Assembly: GCA_016285615.1 (NCBI GenBank)
Contig: JAEERB010000072.1
Span: 1 to 11,544 of the forward strand
Source: Bacteroidales bacterium
Lineage (GTDB): Bacteria > Bacteroidota > Bacteroidia > Bacteroidales > WCHB1-69
DNA length: 11,544 nt
Direction of reading: 5' to 3'
The translations under genes and the position numbers were made by a program. This document shows, piece by piece, positions 6,109-11,544 of the stretch. The first letter of the stretch is position 1; each line of letters begins with the position of its first letter. The notes below the pieces were generated by a model. The model did not search any database and was not told where the DNA came from. It saw nothing but the letters and a program-made list of their open reading frames with translations.

Positions 6109-6657
6109 ATGGCGACATACACCGAACTGTTCGTTTCGTTTTTAAAGATCGGCTCATTCACCATAGGCGGAGGCTATGCTATGATTCCGCTGATGGAGAA
6201 GGAGTTGGTTGAGCGTCGCGGTTGGATTGGGCAAGAGGAGTTCATGGATTTGATGGCCGTTTCGCAAGCCATGCCGGGCCTTTTCGCCGTGAACATGGCC
6301 GCCTCCCTCGGCTACAGGCTGCGCGGTCGCACCGGTGCTGCCGCCGCCATTGCGGGCAACATCCTCATGCCCATCCTCATCATCCTCCTGCTGGCCATCT
6401 TCTTCCGCCAATTTCAGGGCAACAAGGTAGTGGAAGCCGTTTTCAAGGGCATCCGGCCCGCCGTGGTAGCCCTGATTGCCGCCCCCGTATTCACCATGGC
6501 CAAGACGGCCGGCATCACGTGGCGCAACTGCTGGATACCTATCGCGGCCGCCCTTCTCATACGGTTTCTCGGCGTTTCGCCCATCTGGGTCATCCTCGCC
6601 GCCGCCGCCGCCGGCTTTCTCTACGGACACTTCATCGAAAGGAGGAAACAGGCATGA
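6109..6657 (+). CDS. chrA: Chromate transporter, N-terminal-type half subunit (CHR family)
   Basis: 182 residues, the length of a short-chain CHR protein with one CHR domain. The signature is present: FLKIGSFTIGGGYAMIPLMEKELVERRGWIGQEEF followed by AVSQAMPGLFAVNMA (split here as two motifs, residues about 11-45 and 50-64). Several hydrophobic segments follow (about 80-100, 110-128, 140-175), ending in basic residues. Short-chain CHR proteins work as pairs of homologous halves in the inner membrane. The family exports chromate in some bacteria, but in gut Bacteroidetes the true substrate is unproven. The following gene is the second half, with a 4-bp start/stop overlap, which supports a heteromeric transporter. 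Confidence 0.9.
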   Translation: MATYTELFVSFLKIGSFTIGGGYAMIPLMEKELVERRGWIGQEEFMDLMAVSQAMPGLFAVNMAASLGYRLRGRTGAAAAIAGNILMPILIILLLAIFFRQFQGNKVVEAVFKGIRPAVVALIAAPVFTMAKTAGITWRNCWIPIAAALLIRFLGVSPIWVILAAAAAGFLYGHFIERRKQA

Positions 6658-7235
6658 TTTTCTGGCAACTCCTCTATACCTTCTGCAAAATCGGCATCTT
6701 CAACTTCGGAGGCGGCTACGCCATGATCGCCCTCATACAGAACGAGATGGTTGAAAAACACGCTTGGATGACCGTCCAAGAATTTACCGACATCGTGGCT
6801 GTGAGCCAGATGACCCCCGGACCCATCGGCATCAATGTGGCCACATACGCCGGCTACACGGCCGTGGTGAATGCCGGCTACGCGCCATGGATCGGCATCT
6901 TGAGCGCCGTAATGAGTTCCTTTGCCGTGATACTGCTCCCCTGTCTGCTCATCCTGATGGTCAGCCGCTATCTGCTGGCCCACCGCGGCAACAAAATTAT
7001 AGAGAGCATCTTCCAGATTCTGCGGCCTACCATAGTCGGTGTGATTGCCGCCGCCGCTCTGCTGCTCGCCTCCAAGGACAATTTCGGCAGTCCCGCGGAG
7101 AGCCCTTTCCAATTTACGGTCAGCTGCCTTCTCTTCGCCGGCGTCTTCATCGCCTCCTACCGGTTCAAAAAAAGTCCCATCCTCCTACTGCTCCTCTGCG
7201 GGGCGGCCGGAGCCCTGCTCTACCTCTGCTTCTAA
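6654..7235 (+). CDS. chrA: Chromate transporter, second half subunit (CHR family)
   Basis: 193 residues from ATG 6654. This start overlaps the previous stop (ATGA) and has GGAGGA eight bases upstream (6641-6646), one of the few clear Shine-Dalgarno sites in the window. The longer open frame upstream is only the shadow of the first half gene. CHR motifs are FGGGYAMIALIQNEMVEK and AVSQMTPGPIGINVATYAG. This half has the TPGP form where the first has MPGL, the usual difference between the two halves of a split transporter. Predicted membrane segments extend to the C-terminus (LLLLLCGAAGALLYLCF). It ends four bases before the convergent DUF1294 gene, with no obvious terminator between. Confidence 0.9.
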   Translation: MIFWQLLYTFCKIGIFNFGGGYAMIALIQNEMVEKHAWMTVQEFTDIVAVSQMTPGPIGINVATYAGYTAVVNAGYAPWIGILSAVMSSFAVILLPCLLILMVSRYLLAHRGNKIIESIFQILRPTIVGVIAAAALLLASKDNFGSPAESPFQFTVSCLLFAGVFIASYRFKKSPILLLLLCGAAGALLYLCF

Positions 7236-7239
7236 AACC

Positions 7240-7518
7240 TCAGCCAAGATAGAGCCAGAGCGCTACGGAAATCTGCACTGCCAAGATGAGCGGGATGCCC
7301 ACGACGAACAACGCGTGCTTCGTCTTGTGACGGAAACAGTACATTCCCGCCCATGCCCCTATGGAGCCGCCAATCAAAGCTATGACCAACAAACTGTACT
7401 CGGAGATGCGGTAGGCGCCACGGCGGGCAAAACGCTTGTCCATGCCAAAACATACAAACGACAATATATTGATTATCAATAAGTAAATAAAAAATATAGT
7501 GTAATAATGCTGCGGCAT
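7240..7518 (-). CDS. DUF1294 family membrane protein
   Basis: 92 residues from the ATG at 7518 (reverse strand). A TTG farther upstream at 7542 falls inside the -7 box and is rejected. AGAGGGG just before the ATG may aid initiation. The DUF1294 pattern is clear: NILSFVCFGMDKRFARRGAYRISE, then LIGGSIGAWAGMYCFRHKTKH, then a third hydrophobic stretch (VGIPLILAVQISVALWLY). The family is small and integral to the membrane, with no established function; in other proteins the domain is sometimes joined to a cold-shock domain, which is absent here. It is transcribed alone, convergent with the chromate-transporter unit. Confidence 0.85.
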   Translation of the reverse strand: MPQHYYTIFFIYLLIINILSFVCFGMDKRFARRGAYRISEYSLLVIALIGGSIGAWAGMYCFRHKTKHALFVVGIPLILAVQISVALWLYLG

Positions 7519-7539
7519 AACCCCTCTTTTATTCGAGGG

Positions 7540-7547
7540 CAAAGATA
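7540..7547 (-). promoter_or_regulatory. -7 box for the DUF1294 gene
   Basis: The reverse strand reads TATCTTTG, matching TAnnTTTG, about 22 bases before the ATG at 7518. No convincing -33 TTTG at the right spacing. Confidence 0.5.
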
Positions 7548-7589
7548 CAAATCTATTCGCTACTCATGAGAATGTACGCCCTTTTTCCG

Positions 7590-7597
7590 TACTTTTG
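7590..7597 (+). promoter_or_regulatory. -7 box for the 7619 membrane-protein gene
   Basis: TACTTTTG matches TAnnTTTG and lies 21 bases before the ATG, so the leader would be about 15 nt. It is back to back with the DUF1294 promoter, about 43 bp apart. Confidence 0.5.
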
Positions 7598-7618
7598 TCG
7601 CGCTAAAAAACGATTCCC

Positions 7619-8302
7619 ATGAAAAAGACTGACCTCCTCGTCCTTGCCATTGTCGCAGCCATATTGTGCATTTTTATCTTCGTCCCCGGGGTTTTAGAGG
7701 GCTTCAACCGGGCCACGGCCAACCACGGCATGCTGATGAGTTTTGCCAAGTTTGCCATTTTGGCCACTTTTGGCGAGATGCTGGCCCTGCGCATACGTAA
7801 GGGCCACTATTCAGAACAAGGGTTCGGACTGATACCCAGAATGTTGGTATGGGGCGTCCTTGGTATGTGCATCGCCATGGCCATGATGGTATTCAAGGGC
7901 GGCACCGTACAATTTCTGACCTACCTCGGCGTGGAGCAGGCACAGGCATGGTTTGCCGGCGGCGCCAGCTGGGGCAAGCTGCTGGTGGCCTTCTGCGTCA
8001 GCGTGCTGATGAACACCTTCTTCGCGCCGGTATTCATGACCTTCCACAAAGTTACCGACATACACATTGCCGAGACGGGAGGCACACTGGCAGGCTTTTT
8101 CTCGCGACCGCTTGAGATACAGAAAACGCTGGCTGAAAAGATAGACTGGAACGTGCAGTACGGCTTCGTCTTCAAGAAAACCATACCGCTGTTCTGGTAT
8201 CCTGCCCACACCATCACCTTTATGCTGCCTGGCAATTACCAAGTGCTGTTTGCCGCCGTGCTCGGCGTGGTTTTGGGACTGATTCTCAGCATCAAGAAAT
8301 AA
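7619..8302 (+). CDS. Membrane protein with Mpv17/PMP22-like C-terminal motif
   Basis: 227 residues. Hydrophobic segments are visible at about 5-25, 72-92, 118-140 and 207-224. The C-terminus reads FWYPAHTITFMLPGNYQVLF and then a hydrophobic stretch ending in LILSIKK. It resembles the Mpv17/PMP22 signature (W-P-x(n)-N-F-x2-P-x2-Y-R-V...LS), a family of channel-like membrane proteins best known from mitochondria and peroxisomes. Similarity is limited to this motif as far as I can see by eye, so the family call is tentative; the multi-helix membrane nature is certain. No Shine-Dalgarno site is evident, as is common in this phylum. The stop is five bases from the convergent phosphatase gene's stop. 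Confidence 0.6.
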   Translation: MKKTDLLVLAIVAAILCIFIFVPGVLEGFNRATANHGMLMSFAKFAILATFGEMLALRIRKGHYSEQGFGLIPRMLVWGVLGMCIAMAMMVFKGGTVQFLTYLGVEQAQAWFAGGASWGKLLVAFCVSVLMNTFFAPVFMTFHKVTDIHIAETGGTLAGFFSRPLEIQKTLAEKIDWNVQYGFVFKKTIPLFWYPAHTITFMLPGNYQVLFAAVLGVVLGLILSIKK

Positions 8303-8307
8303 GAAGT

Positions 8308-8763
8308 CTATTCGGTCAGATGGCGCAGCAGGGCCTCGCAGCCCTCGCTAATCTCGCGCCATGCTGTCTCAAAGTCGCGGGTGTACCATGGGTCGGCAAT
8401 CTCGCGCGGATGGTCGGTATAGTCCATCAGCAGTGAGATTTTATCGGCAGGGTCATCGCCCAGCATGGCGTGCAGACTGCGCAGATTGCCTTTGTCCATA
8501 GCGATGATGTAATCGTAGTGCTCGTAGTCGGCAGCCGTAATGCGGCGGGCGGTCTTGCCGCTGCAGTCGATACCGTGGGCGGCCAACATTTTGCGAGCCG
8601 GCGGATAGACGGGGTTGCCTTGCTCCTCGTAACTGGTGGCAGCCGACGCGATGTCAAAACGGTCGGCCAAGCCCGCATCAGCTACCAGCTTCTTCATGAT
8701 AAACTCGGCCATGGGACTGCGGCAGATGTTGCCAAGGCACACAAAAAGGATTTTCGTTTTCAT
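8308..8763 (-). CDS. Low-molecular-weight protein-tyrosine phosphatase
   Basis: 151 residues from ATG 8763, which places the nucleophile Cys at position 9, as in typical LMW-PTPs; in-frame ATGs at 8772 and 8778 are possible. The P-loop is CLGNICRS (C9, R15, S16) near the N-terminus, followed by PMAEF. The general acid is D124 in ADPWYTRDF. AATSYEEQGNPVYPPARKML is the usual second conserved region. Length matches the family. It is a cytoplasmic enzyme that hydrolyses phosphotyrosine by a Cys-phosphate intermediate. Relatives act on bacterial tyrosine kinases in capsule control or on small substrates, but nothing here indicates the target. It lies downstream of mscL on the same strand with a strong hairpin between, so it may need readthrough or a promoter I cannot see. 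Confidence 0.93.
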   Translation of the reverse strand: MKTKILFVCLGNICRSPMAEFIMKKLVADAGLADRFDIASAATSYEEQGNPVYPPARKMLAAHGIDCSGKTARRITAADYEHYDYIIAMDKGNLRSLHAMLGDDPADKISLLMDYTDHPREIADPWYTRDFETAWREISEGCEALLRHLTE

Positions 8764-8781
8764 CTTCTTCATTATCATCAC

Positions 8782-8820
8782 AAAAAAAGGATAGCCATAA
8801 AACTATGGTTATCCTTTTTT
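8782..8820. terminator. Rho-independent terminator, probably bidirectional
   Basis: A-run, then GGATAGCCATA (8789-8799), loop AAAC, TATGGTTATCC (8804-8814), then a T-run to 8820. The 11-bp stem has one non-Watson-Crick pair: G-U in plus-strand RNA, A-C in minus-strand RNA. It therefore should fold slightly better on the plus strand. It lies 18 bp after the mscL stop and directly before the phosphatase start. Confidence 0.8.
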
Positions 8821-8838
8821 AATGTCACTGGGCGACTA

Positions 8839-9276
8839 TTATTTCTCTTTTAACAGATCGCGGATTTCAGTTAACAGTTTCTCTTCTGCAGTGGGTTCCG
8901 GAGCGGGAGCGGGTTCTGCGGGAGCTTCTTCAACGGGTTTCTTCACCATGTTAGAAGCCTTGTTGATGAGCTTAATCATACCGAAGATACACAAAGCCAC
9001 AATCAGGAAATCAACGGTAGTCTGGATAAAGTTACCGTAGTTTAATGTTACGGCTTCCTTCACTACTTCTTCGCCATTCATAACGGCTTCTCTCAGCGTA
9101 ACCGAGAGTGTCGTGAAGTCCACATTGCCAATCAATGCGCCAACGAGAGGCATCAAAAGGTCATTAACCAAAGAGGTTACAATTTTACCGAACGCACCAC
9201 CGATGATAACACCGATAGCCATGTCCATTACATTGCCTTTCATGGCAAATTCTTTGAATTCTTTTAAAAAGCCCAT
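8839..9276 (-). CDS. mscL: Large-conductance mechanosensitive channel MscL
   Basis: 145 residues, normal for MscL. N-terminal amphipathic helix and first transmembrane segment: [20 protein letters not shown] and [24 protein letters not shown]. The periplasmic loop follows (about 50-82), then a second transmembrane segment ([24 protein letters not shown]). A Pro/Ala/Glu linker ([13 protein letters not shown]) leads to the C-terminal helix [14 protein letters not shown]. It forms a homopentameric pore in the inner membrane that opens under high membrane tension and releases solutes during osmotic downshock. Transcribed from its own -7 box about 40 bases upstream and followed by a terminator hairpin. 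Confidence 0.97.
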   Translation of the reverse strand: MGFLKEFKEFAMKGNVMDMAIGVIIGGAFGKIVTSLVNDLLMPLVGALIGNVDFTTLSVTLREAVMNGEEVVKEAVTLNYGNFIQTTVDFLIVALCIFGMIKLINKASNMVKKPVEEAPAEPAPAPEPTAEEKLLTEIRDLLKEK

Positions 9277-9315
9277 AATTATAAATTTAGATTGTTATTA
9301 AAAAGTTCCTTTGTG

Positions 9316-9323
9316 CAAAAATA
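9316..9323 (-). promoter_or_regulatory. -7 box for mscL
   Basis: The reverse strand reads TATTTTTG (TAnnTTTG) followed by C. It predicts a leader of about 30 nt with no Shine-Dalgarno site. Confidence 0.5.
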
Positions 9324-9342
9324 AAAAAATTAATTTTTAGTT

Positions 9343-9377
9343 GTGAGAAGTGAAAAGTGAAAAGTGAGGAGTTAAAA
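9343..9377. repeat. Five imperfect GTGAAAA-type heptamers
   Basis: Consecutive 7-mers GTGAGAA, GTGAAAA, GTGAAAA, GTGAGGA, GTTAAAA lie between the stop of the LuxR-type gene and the mscL promoter. The middle units are perfect and the outer ones drift, which suggests decaying slippage. Confidence 0.7.
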
Positions 9378-9384
9378 CTGTTGA

Positions 9385-9978
9385 CTACAGCACTTCGTCT
9401 TTGTCTATCAGATTGTTCAGCAAGGCATAGACGGTGAGGCCGGCCACCGACTTAATATCCGTTTTATGGGTGATATTTTTACGATGGGTGATGACGGTGT
9501 GTACAGAAAGATTAAGTTTGTCGGCTATTTCTTTATTCATCAATCCTTTAGCAACCAAAACAAGCACATCCTTCTCGCGTTGCGTCAACTCATAACCTTC
9601 ACCAATCTCGCTGGGGTCCTGATTTTTCAAAACCTGTTTCAATTTGTTTTCGATCTGCATTTTGCTGTCGCAGATATCCACCACAGCCGCATAAGGCCGC
9701 AACATGGATGCACTAAAATATTGATATACAAGCGCGACGAACACAATATGGGGATTTACATCTGTCAGCGATGACAACTCCGTAACAGCCGATTCGCCCA
9801 ACAGGGAGGGGTTGATCAGAAGGAGTGCCGGACGATAACGCACCACCGCCTCTTTCAACCCTTCGGCTGACGAGCAGCGGCCACAAACCACAAACGGCGA
9901 GTCGGCACCCAATAACTCTTGAAAACCGGCCGCAATCACATCCGAAGGCTCTGCCAATAAGATCTTAATTGTTTTCAT
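9385..9978 (-). CDS. LuxR-family DNA-binding regulator with degenerate receiver domain
   Basis: 197 residues from ATG 9978; the longer open frame upstream lies within the preceding gene. The N-terminal part (1-117) has receiver-like order (IKILLAEPSDVIAAGFQELL), but the phosphoacceptor Asp position is Asn (N56 in ALLLINPSLL), the acidic pair reads AEP, and the conserved Thr and Lys are not evident. It is probably not controlled by ordinary phosphotransfer. Residues 130-190 are a standard LuxR/NarL helix-turn-helix: LTQREKDVLVLVAKGLMNKEIA, then LSVHTVITHRKNI. The start overlaps the upstream hemerythrin-like gene by 14 bp, so the two are co-translated, and the regulator may answer to, or control, the same stress (nitric oxide, oxygen or iron-sulfur damage is a guess from the partner). 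No sensor kinase gene is nearby. Confidence 0.88.
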   Translation of the reverse strand: MKTIKILLAEPSDVIAAGFQELLGADSPFVVCGRCSSAEGLKEAVVRYRPALLLINPSLLGESAVTELSSLTDVNPHIVFVALVYQYFSASMLRPYAAVVDICDSKMQIENKLKQVLKNQDPSEIGEGYELTQREKDVLVLVAKGLMNKEIADKLNLSVHTVITHRKNITHKTDIKSVAGLTVYALLNNLIDKDEVL

Positions 9979-10666
9979 GGCGTTGTTTTTCAAGATATTC
10001 AACAAAAGGCACCAAAATTTTGTCCTCAATCAGTGCATGGCGGTTCAAATCTGCCGAGAGGGCATTCAAGTCCTGCAACATCGATATGCGGTCGGCCGTG
10101 CGCAACTTGCCAGGCAGGTATTTGATGATGATATTGATTAAATCGGCCAGTTTATCCTCAATATTACTATGATTCTGCTCAAACTGATCAATCTGATAAT
10201 TCGGCTTCGATTTGTCGTTCAACAACTGGCGAATATACGGGAAAACTGTATCTTCCTCATATTCAAAATGATTCCACACCTCCTGCTTGTAATCAGTATA
10301 AAACTGCTTCAAGACAGCTTGTACCGAGGCATCCACATTTTCTACAATCTTCTCCAAATGATTCTCGATATGCGGCAGACGCTCTTCCATATAATAATTA
10401 TGCGACTTGAGCAAAAACTCAAGCAGCTTGTCTATGTTAAGTTTGTGCAGTTCTTCTGTGTCAGGAAGATAATCCTCAAAGGTATAGACATTGCCAATCA
10501 TCAGGAAAAAATCGCAATCCACACGGTGCATTTGACAGCACTGCGCCACAGTCTTCTCTGCAAAGCCGAAATCCATATCCAAACGGGGCAGCAAAACCGC
10601 CATATTCAGGTTGGTATGGAATATCTCCGACATCTTCATATCGGCAGTAAAGAAACGATGTTTCAT
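9965..10666 (-). CDS. Hemerythrin-like di-iron protein, ScdA/YtfE (RIC)-type
   Basis: 233 residues. The N-terminal part (about 34-58, FGFAEKTVAQCCQMHRVDCDFFL) resembles the short ScdA_N/DUF542 element with its Cys-bearing segment. The C-terminal hemerythrin-type four-helix bundle shows the metal ligands in order: H89 (KSHNYYMEE), H133 and E137 (NHFEYEED), H166 and E170 (QNHSNIED), H210 and E214 (NRHALIED). RIC proteins hold a non-haem di-iron centre and help repair iron-sulfur clusters after nitrosative or oxidative damage in the cytoplasm. Oxygen or NO sensing is another possible use of this fold. Its stop lies inside the regulator gene, and it is transcribed from a -7 box that is one arm of the inverted repeat at 10683-10717. 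Confidence 0.85.
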   Translation of the reverse strand: MKHRFFTADMKMSEIFHTNLNMAVLLPRLDMDFGFAEKTVAQCCQMHRVDCDFFLMIGNVYTFEDYLPDTEELHKLNIDKLLEFLLKSHNYYMEERLPHIENHLEKIVENVDASVQAVLKQFYTDYKQEVWNHFEYEEDTVFPYIRQLLNDKSKPNYQIDQFEQNHSNIEDKLADLINIIIKYLPGKLRTADRISMLQDLNALSADLNRHALIEDKILVPFVEYLEKQRHENN

Positions 10667-10682
10667 ATTCTCTCATTTTATT

Positions 10683-10717
10683 ATGCAAAAATAGAGAAAA
10701 AAAAACTATTTTTGCAT
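10683..10717. promoter_or_regulatory. Divergent promoter pair forming a perfect 12-bp inverted repeat
   Basis: ATGCAAAAATAG (10683-10694) and CTATTTTTGCAT (10706-10717) are exact reverse complements separated by 11 nt of A/G. Each arm holds a TATTTTTG -7 box facing outward: 10693 to 10686 on the minus strand for the hemerythrin-like gene, and 10707-10714 on the plus strand for the PurF-like gene. No clear -33 TTTG is visible for either. Confidence 0.6.
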
Positions 10718-10768
10718 TTTCTCAACCCAAACCATTAACAAACACAATTATCTAACTTACAGTATTTT

Positions 10769-11544
10769 ATGAGTGGATTTTTTGGAACAGCCTTACGTGA
10801 GGCATGCGTTAGCGATTTGTTTTACGGAATAGACTACCATTCTCATCTGGGCACCAAGCGTGCCGGCATGGTGACTATTCAGGACGGCACTTTCTACCGT
10901 TCCATTCACAACATCGAAAACTCCTATTTCCGCACCAAGTTCGACGGCGAATTGGACAAATTCAAGGGCAACTACGGTATCGGCATCATCAGCGACACTG
11001 ATTCCCAGCCCATTGTGGTCAATTCGCATTTGGGCCGCTTTGCCATCTCCACGGTAGCCCGCATCAACAACATCAAGGAATTGGAGCAGGAGTGCCTCGA
11101 CAAGGACCAGCAGTTCACTGAACTCAGTTCCGGCCAGACCAACCCCACGGAGTTGGTGGCGTTGATGATTACGCAAGGCAAAGACTTCGTAGATGGCATC
11201 AACAATGTCTTCAAGAAGGTGAAAGGTTCATGTTCCATCCTCATTCTCACTGAAAACGGCCTTATTGCCGCCCGCGATTATCTGGGCAGAACGCCCATCG
11301 TCGTTGGCAAAAGCGATCGCGGCTATGCCGTGGCCTTCGACAGTCACAGTTTTGCCAATTTGGGCTACGAAACCGAGCGTTTTGTAGGACCAGGCGAGAT
11401 TCTCCGCATAACTGAAAACGGTTGCCAGCAGATGGCGGCCCCCAACACGCAGATGCAGATCTGCTCCTTCCTGTGGATTTATTACGGCTACCCCACCGCC
11501 GACTACGAAGGCATCAATATCGAAAACGCCAGATACACTGAAGG
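10769..11544 (+). CDS. Amidophosphoribosyltransferase-like protein (PurF family), 3' truncated by the window
   Basis: 258 residues are visible and the gene runs off the window. The N-terminal half is a class II glutamine amidotransferase domain: MSGFFGTALREACV, then DYHSHLGTKRAGM (the RG region), GNYGIGIISDT, SCSILILTENGLIAARDYLGRTPIVVGK, and EILRITENG. PurF takes the amide of glutamine to make phosphoribosylamine from PRPP, the first step of purine synthesis. In active class II enzymes residue 2 is the N-terminal Cys nucleophile (MCGxFG). Here it is Ser (MSGFFG), with no alternative start supplying a Cys, so glutaminase activity is doubtful. I recall similar non-Cys paralogues in other Bacteroides genomes. 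The phosphoribosyltransferase half is beyond the window, so I give no gene symbol. Confidence 0.85.
   Translation, partial: MSGFFGTALREACVSDLFYGIDYHSHLGTKRAGMVTIQDGTFYRSIHNIENSYFRTKFDGELDKFKGNYGIGIISDTDSQPIVVNSHLGRFAISTVARINNIKELEQECLDKDQQFTELSSGQTNPTELVALMITQGKDFVDGINNVFKKVKGSCSILILTENGLIAARDYLGRTPIVVGKSDRGYAVAFDSHSFANLGYETERFVGPGEILRITENGCQQMAAPNTQMQICSFLWIYYGYPTADYEGINIENARYTE

Noticed and set aside
6154..6630. Long open frame on the minus strand across the first chromate-transporter half
   Set aside because: It is low-complexity Gly/Asp/Glu/His-rich sequence, typical of the antisense of a GC-rich membrane protein gene. The plus strand has clear CHR motifs.
6222..6653. Extended start for the second chromate-transporter half
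   Set aside because: The extension is Arg/His-rich shadow sequence of the first half. The ATG at 6654 has an RBS and starts at the family's normal N-terminus.
8470..8853. Plus-strand frame of 127 codons opposite the phosphatase and the mscL end
   Set aside because: It is antisense to two well-supported genes, crosses the terminator hairpin, and shows no family features.
10793..11250. Minus-strand frames opposite the PurF-like gene
   Set aside because: The plus strand encodes an unmistakable glutamine amidotransferase domain; these frames are shadows.

Overview
The window looks like a chromosomal segment of a Bacteroidales bacterium (Bacteroides/Prevotella/Parabacteroides-like). The evidence is Bacteroidetes-type -7 boxes (TAnnTTTG) ahead of several genes, few clear Shine-Dalgarno sites, Bacteroidetes-style Rhs core sequence, and a gene set (half-size ChrA pair, hemerythrin/LuxR pair, PurF-like protein) that fits that order. 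No rRNA, tRNA, CRISPR array or transposase was seen.

Left half (1 to about 5810), AT-rich: an array of Rhs 'tips', each pairing an effector with a presumed immunity protein. The 3' end of one effector (1-304) is followed by three short rhs genes at 857, 2268 and 3913. Each of these carries about 200 bp of conserved Rhs core and then a different C-terminal toxin domain. Each effector is followed at once (4-bp overlap, or a gap of 4-10 bp) by a gene for a small exported protein, the candidate immunity factor. Three of the four effectors carry JAB/JAMM-like metalloprotease motifs (HSH...SxxD or a variant). The fourth has a His/Cys pair that suggests a caspase-like cysteine peptidase. The conserved core behaves as a direct repeat, so recombination could move a silent tip and its immunity gene onto a full-length rhs gene, which would lie upstream of the window. 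The third core copy carries an in-frame palindromic insertion. The last immunity gene seems frameshifted in an A-rich tract.

Right half (about 5870 to 11544), more GC-rich and housekeeping-like: a small two-helix membrane protein and a split chromate-transporter pair (+); a DUF1294 protein (-); a membrane protein with an Mpv17/PMP22-like C-terminus (+); a low-molecular-weight tyrosine phosphatase and mscL (-); a hemerythrin/ScdA-like di-iron protein overlapping a LuxR-type regulator with a degenerate receiver domain (-); and, divergently, the start of an amidophosphoribosyltransferase-like protein whose position-2 nucleophile is Ser instead of Cys. The divergent promoters of the last two units form a perfect 12-bp inverted repeat.

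Functional labels for the toxins and immunity proteins come from motif reading and gene order only. The housekeeping calls rest on clear family motifs.
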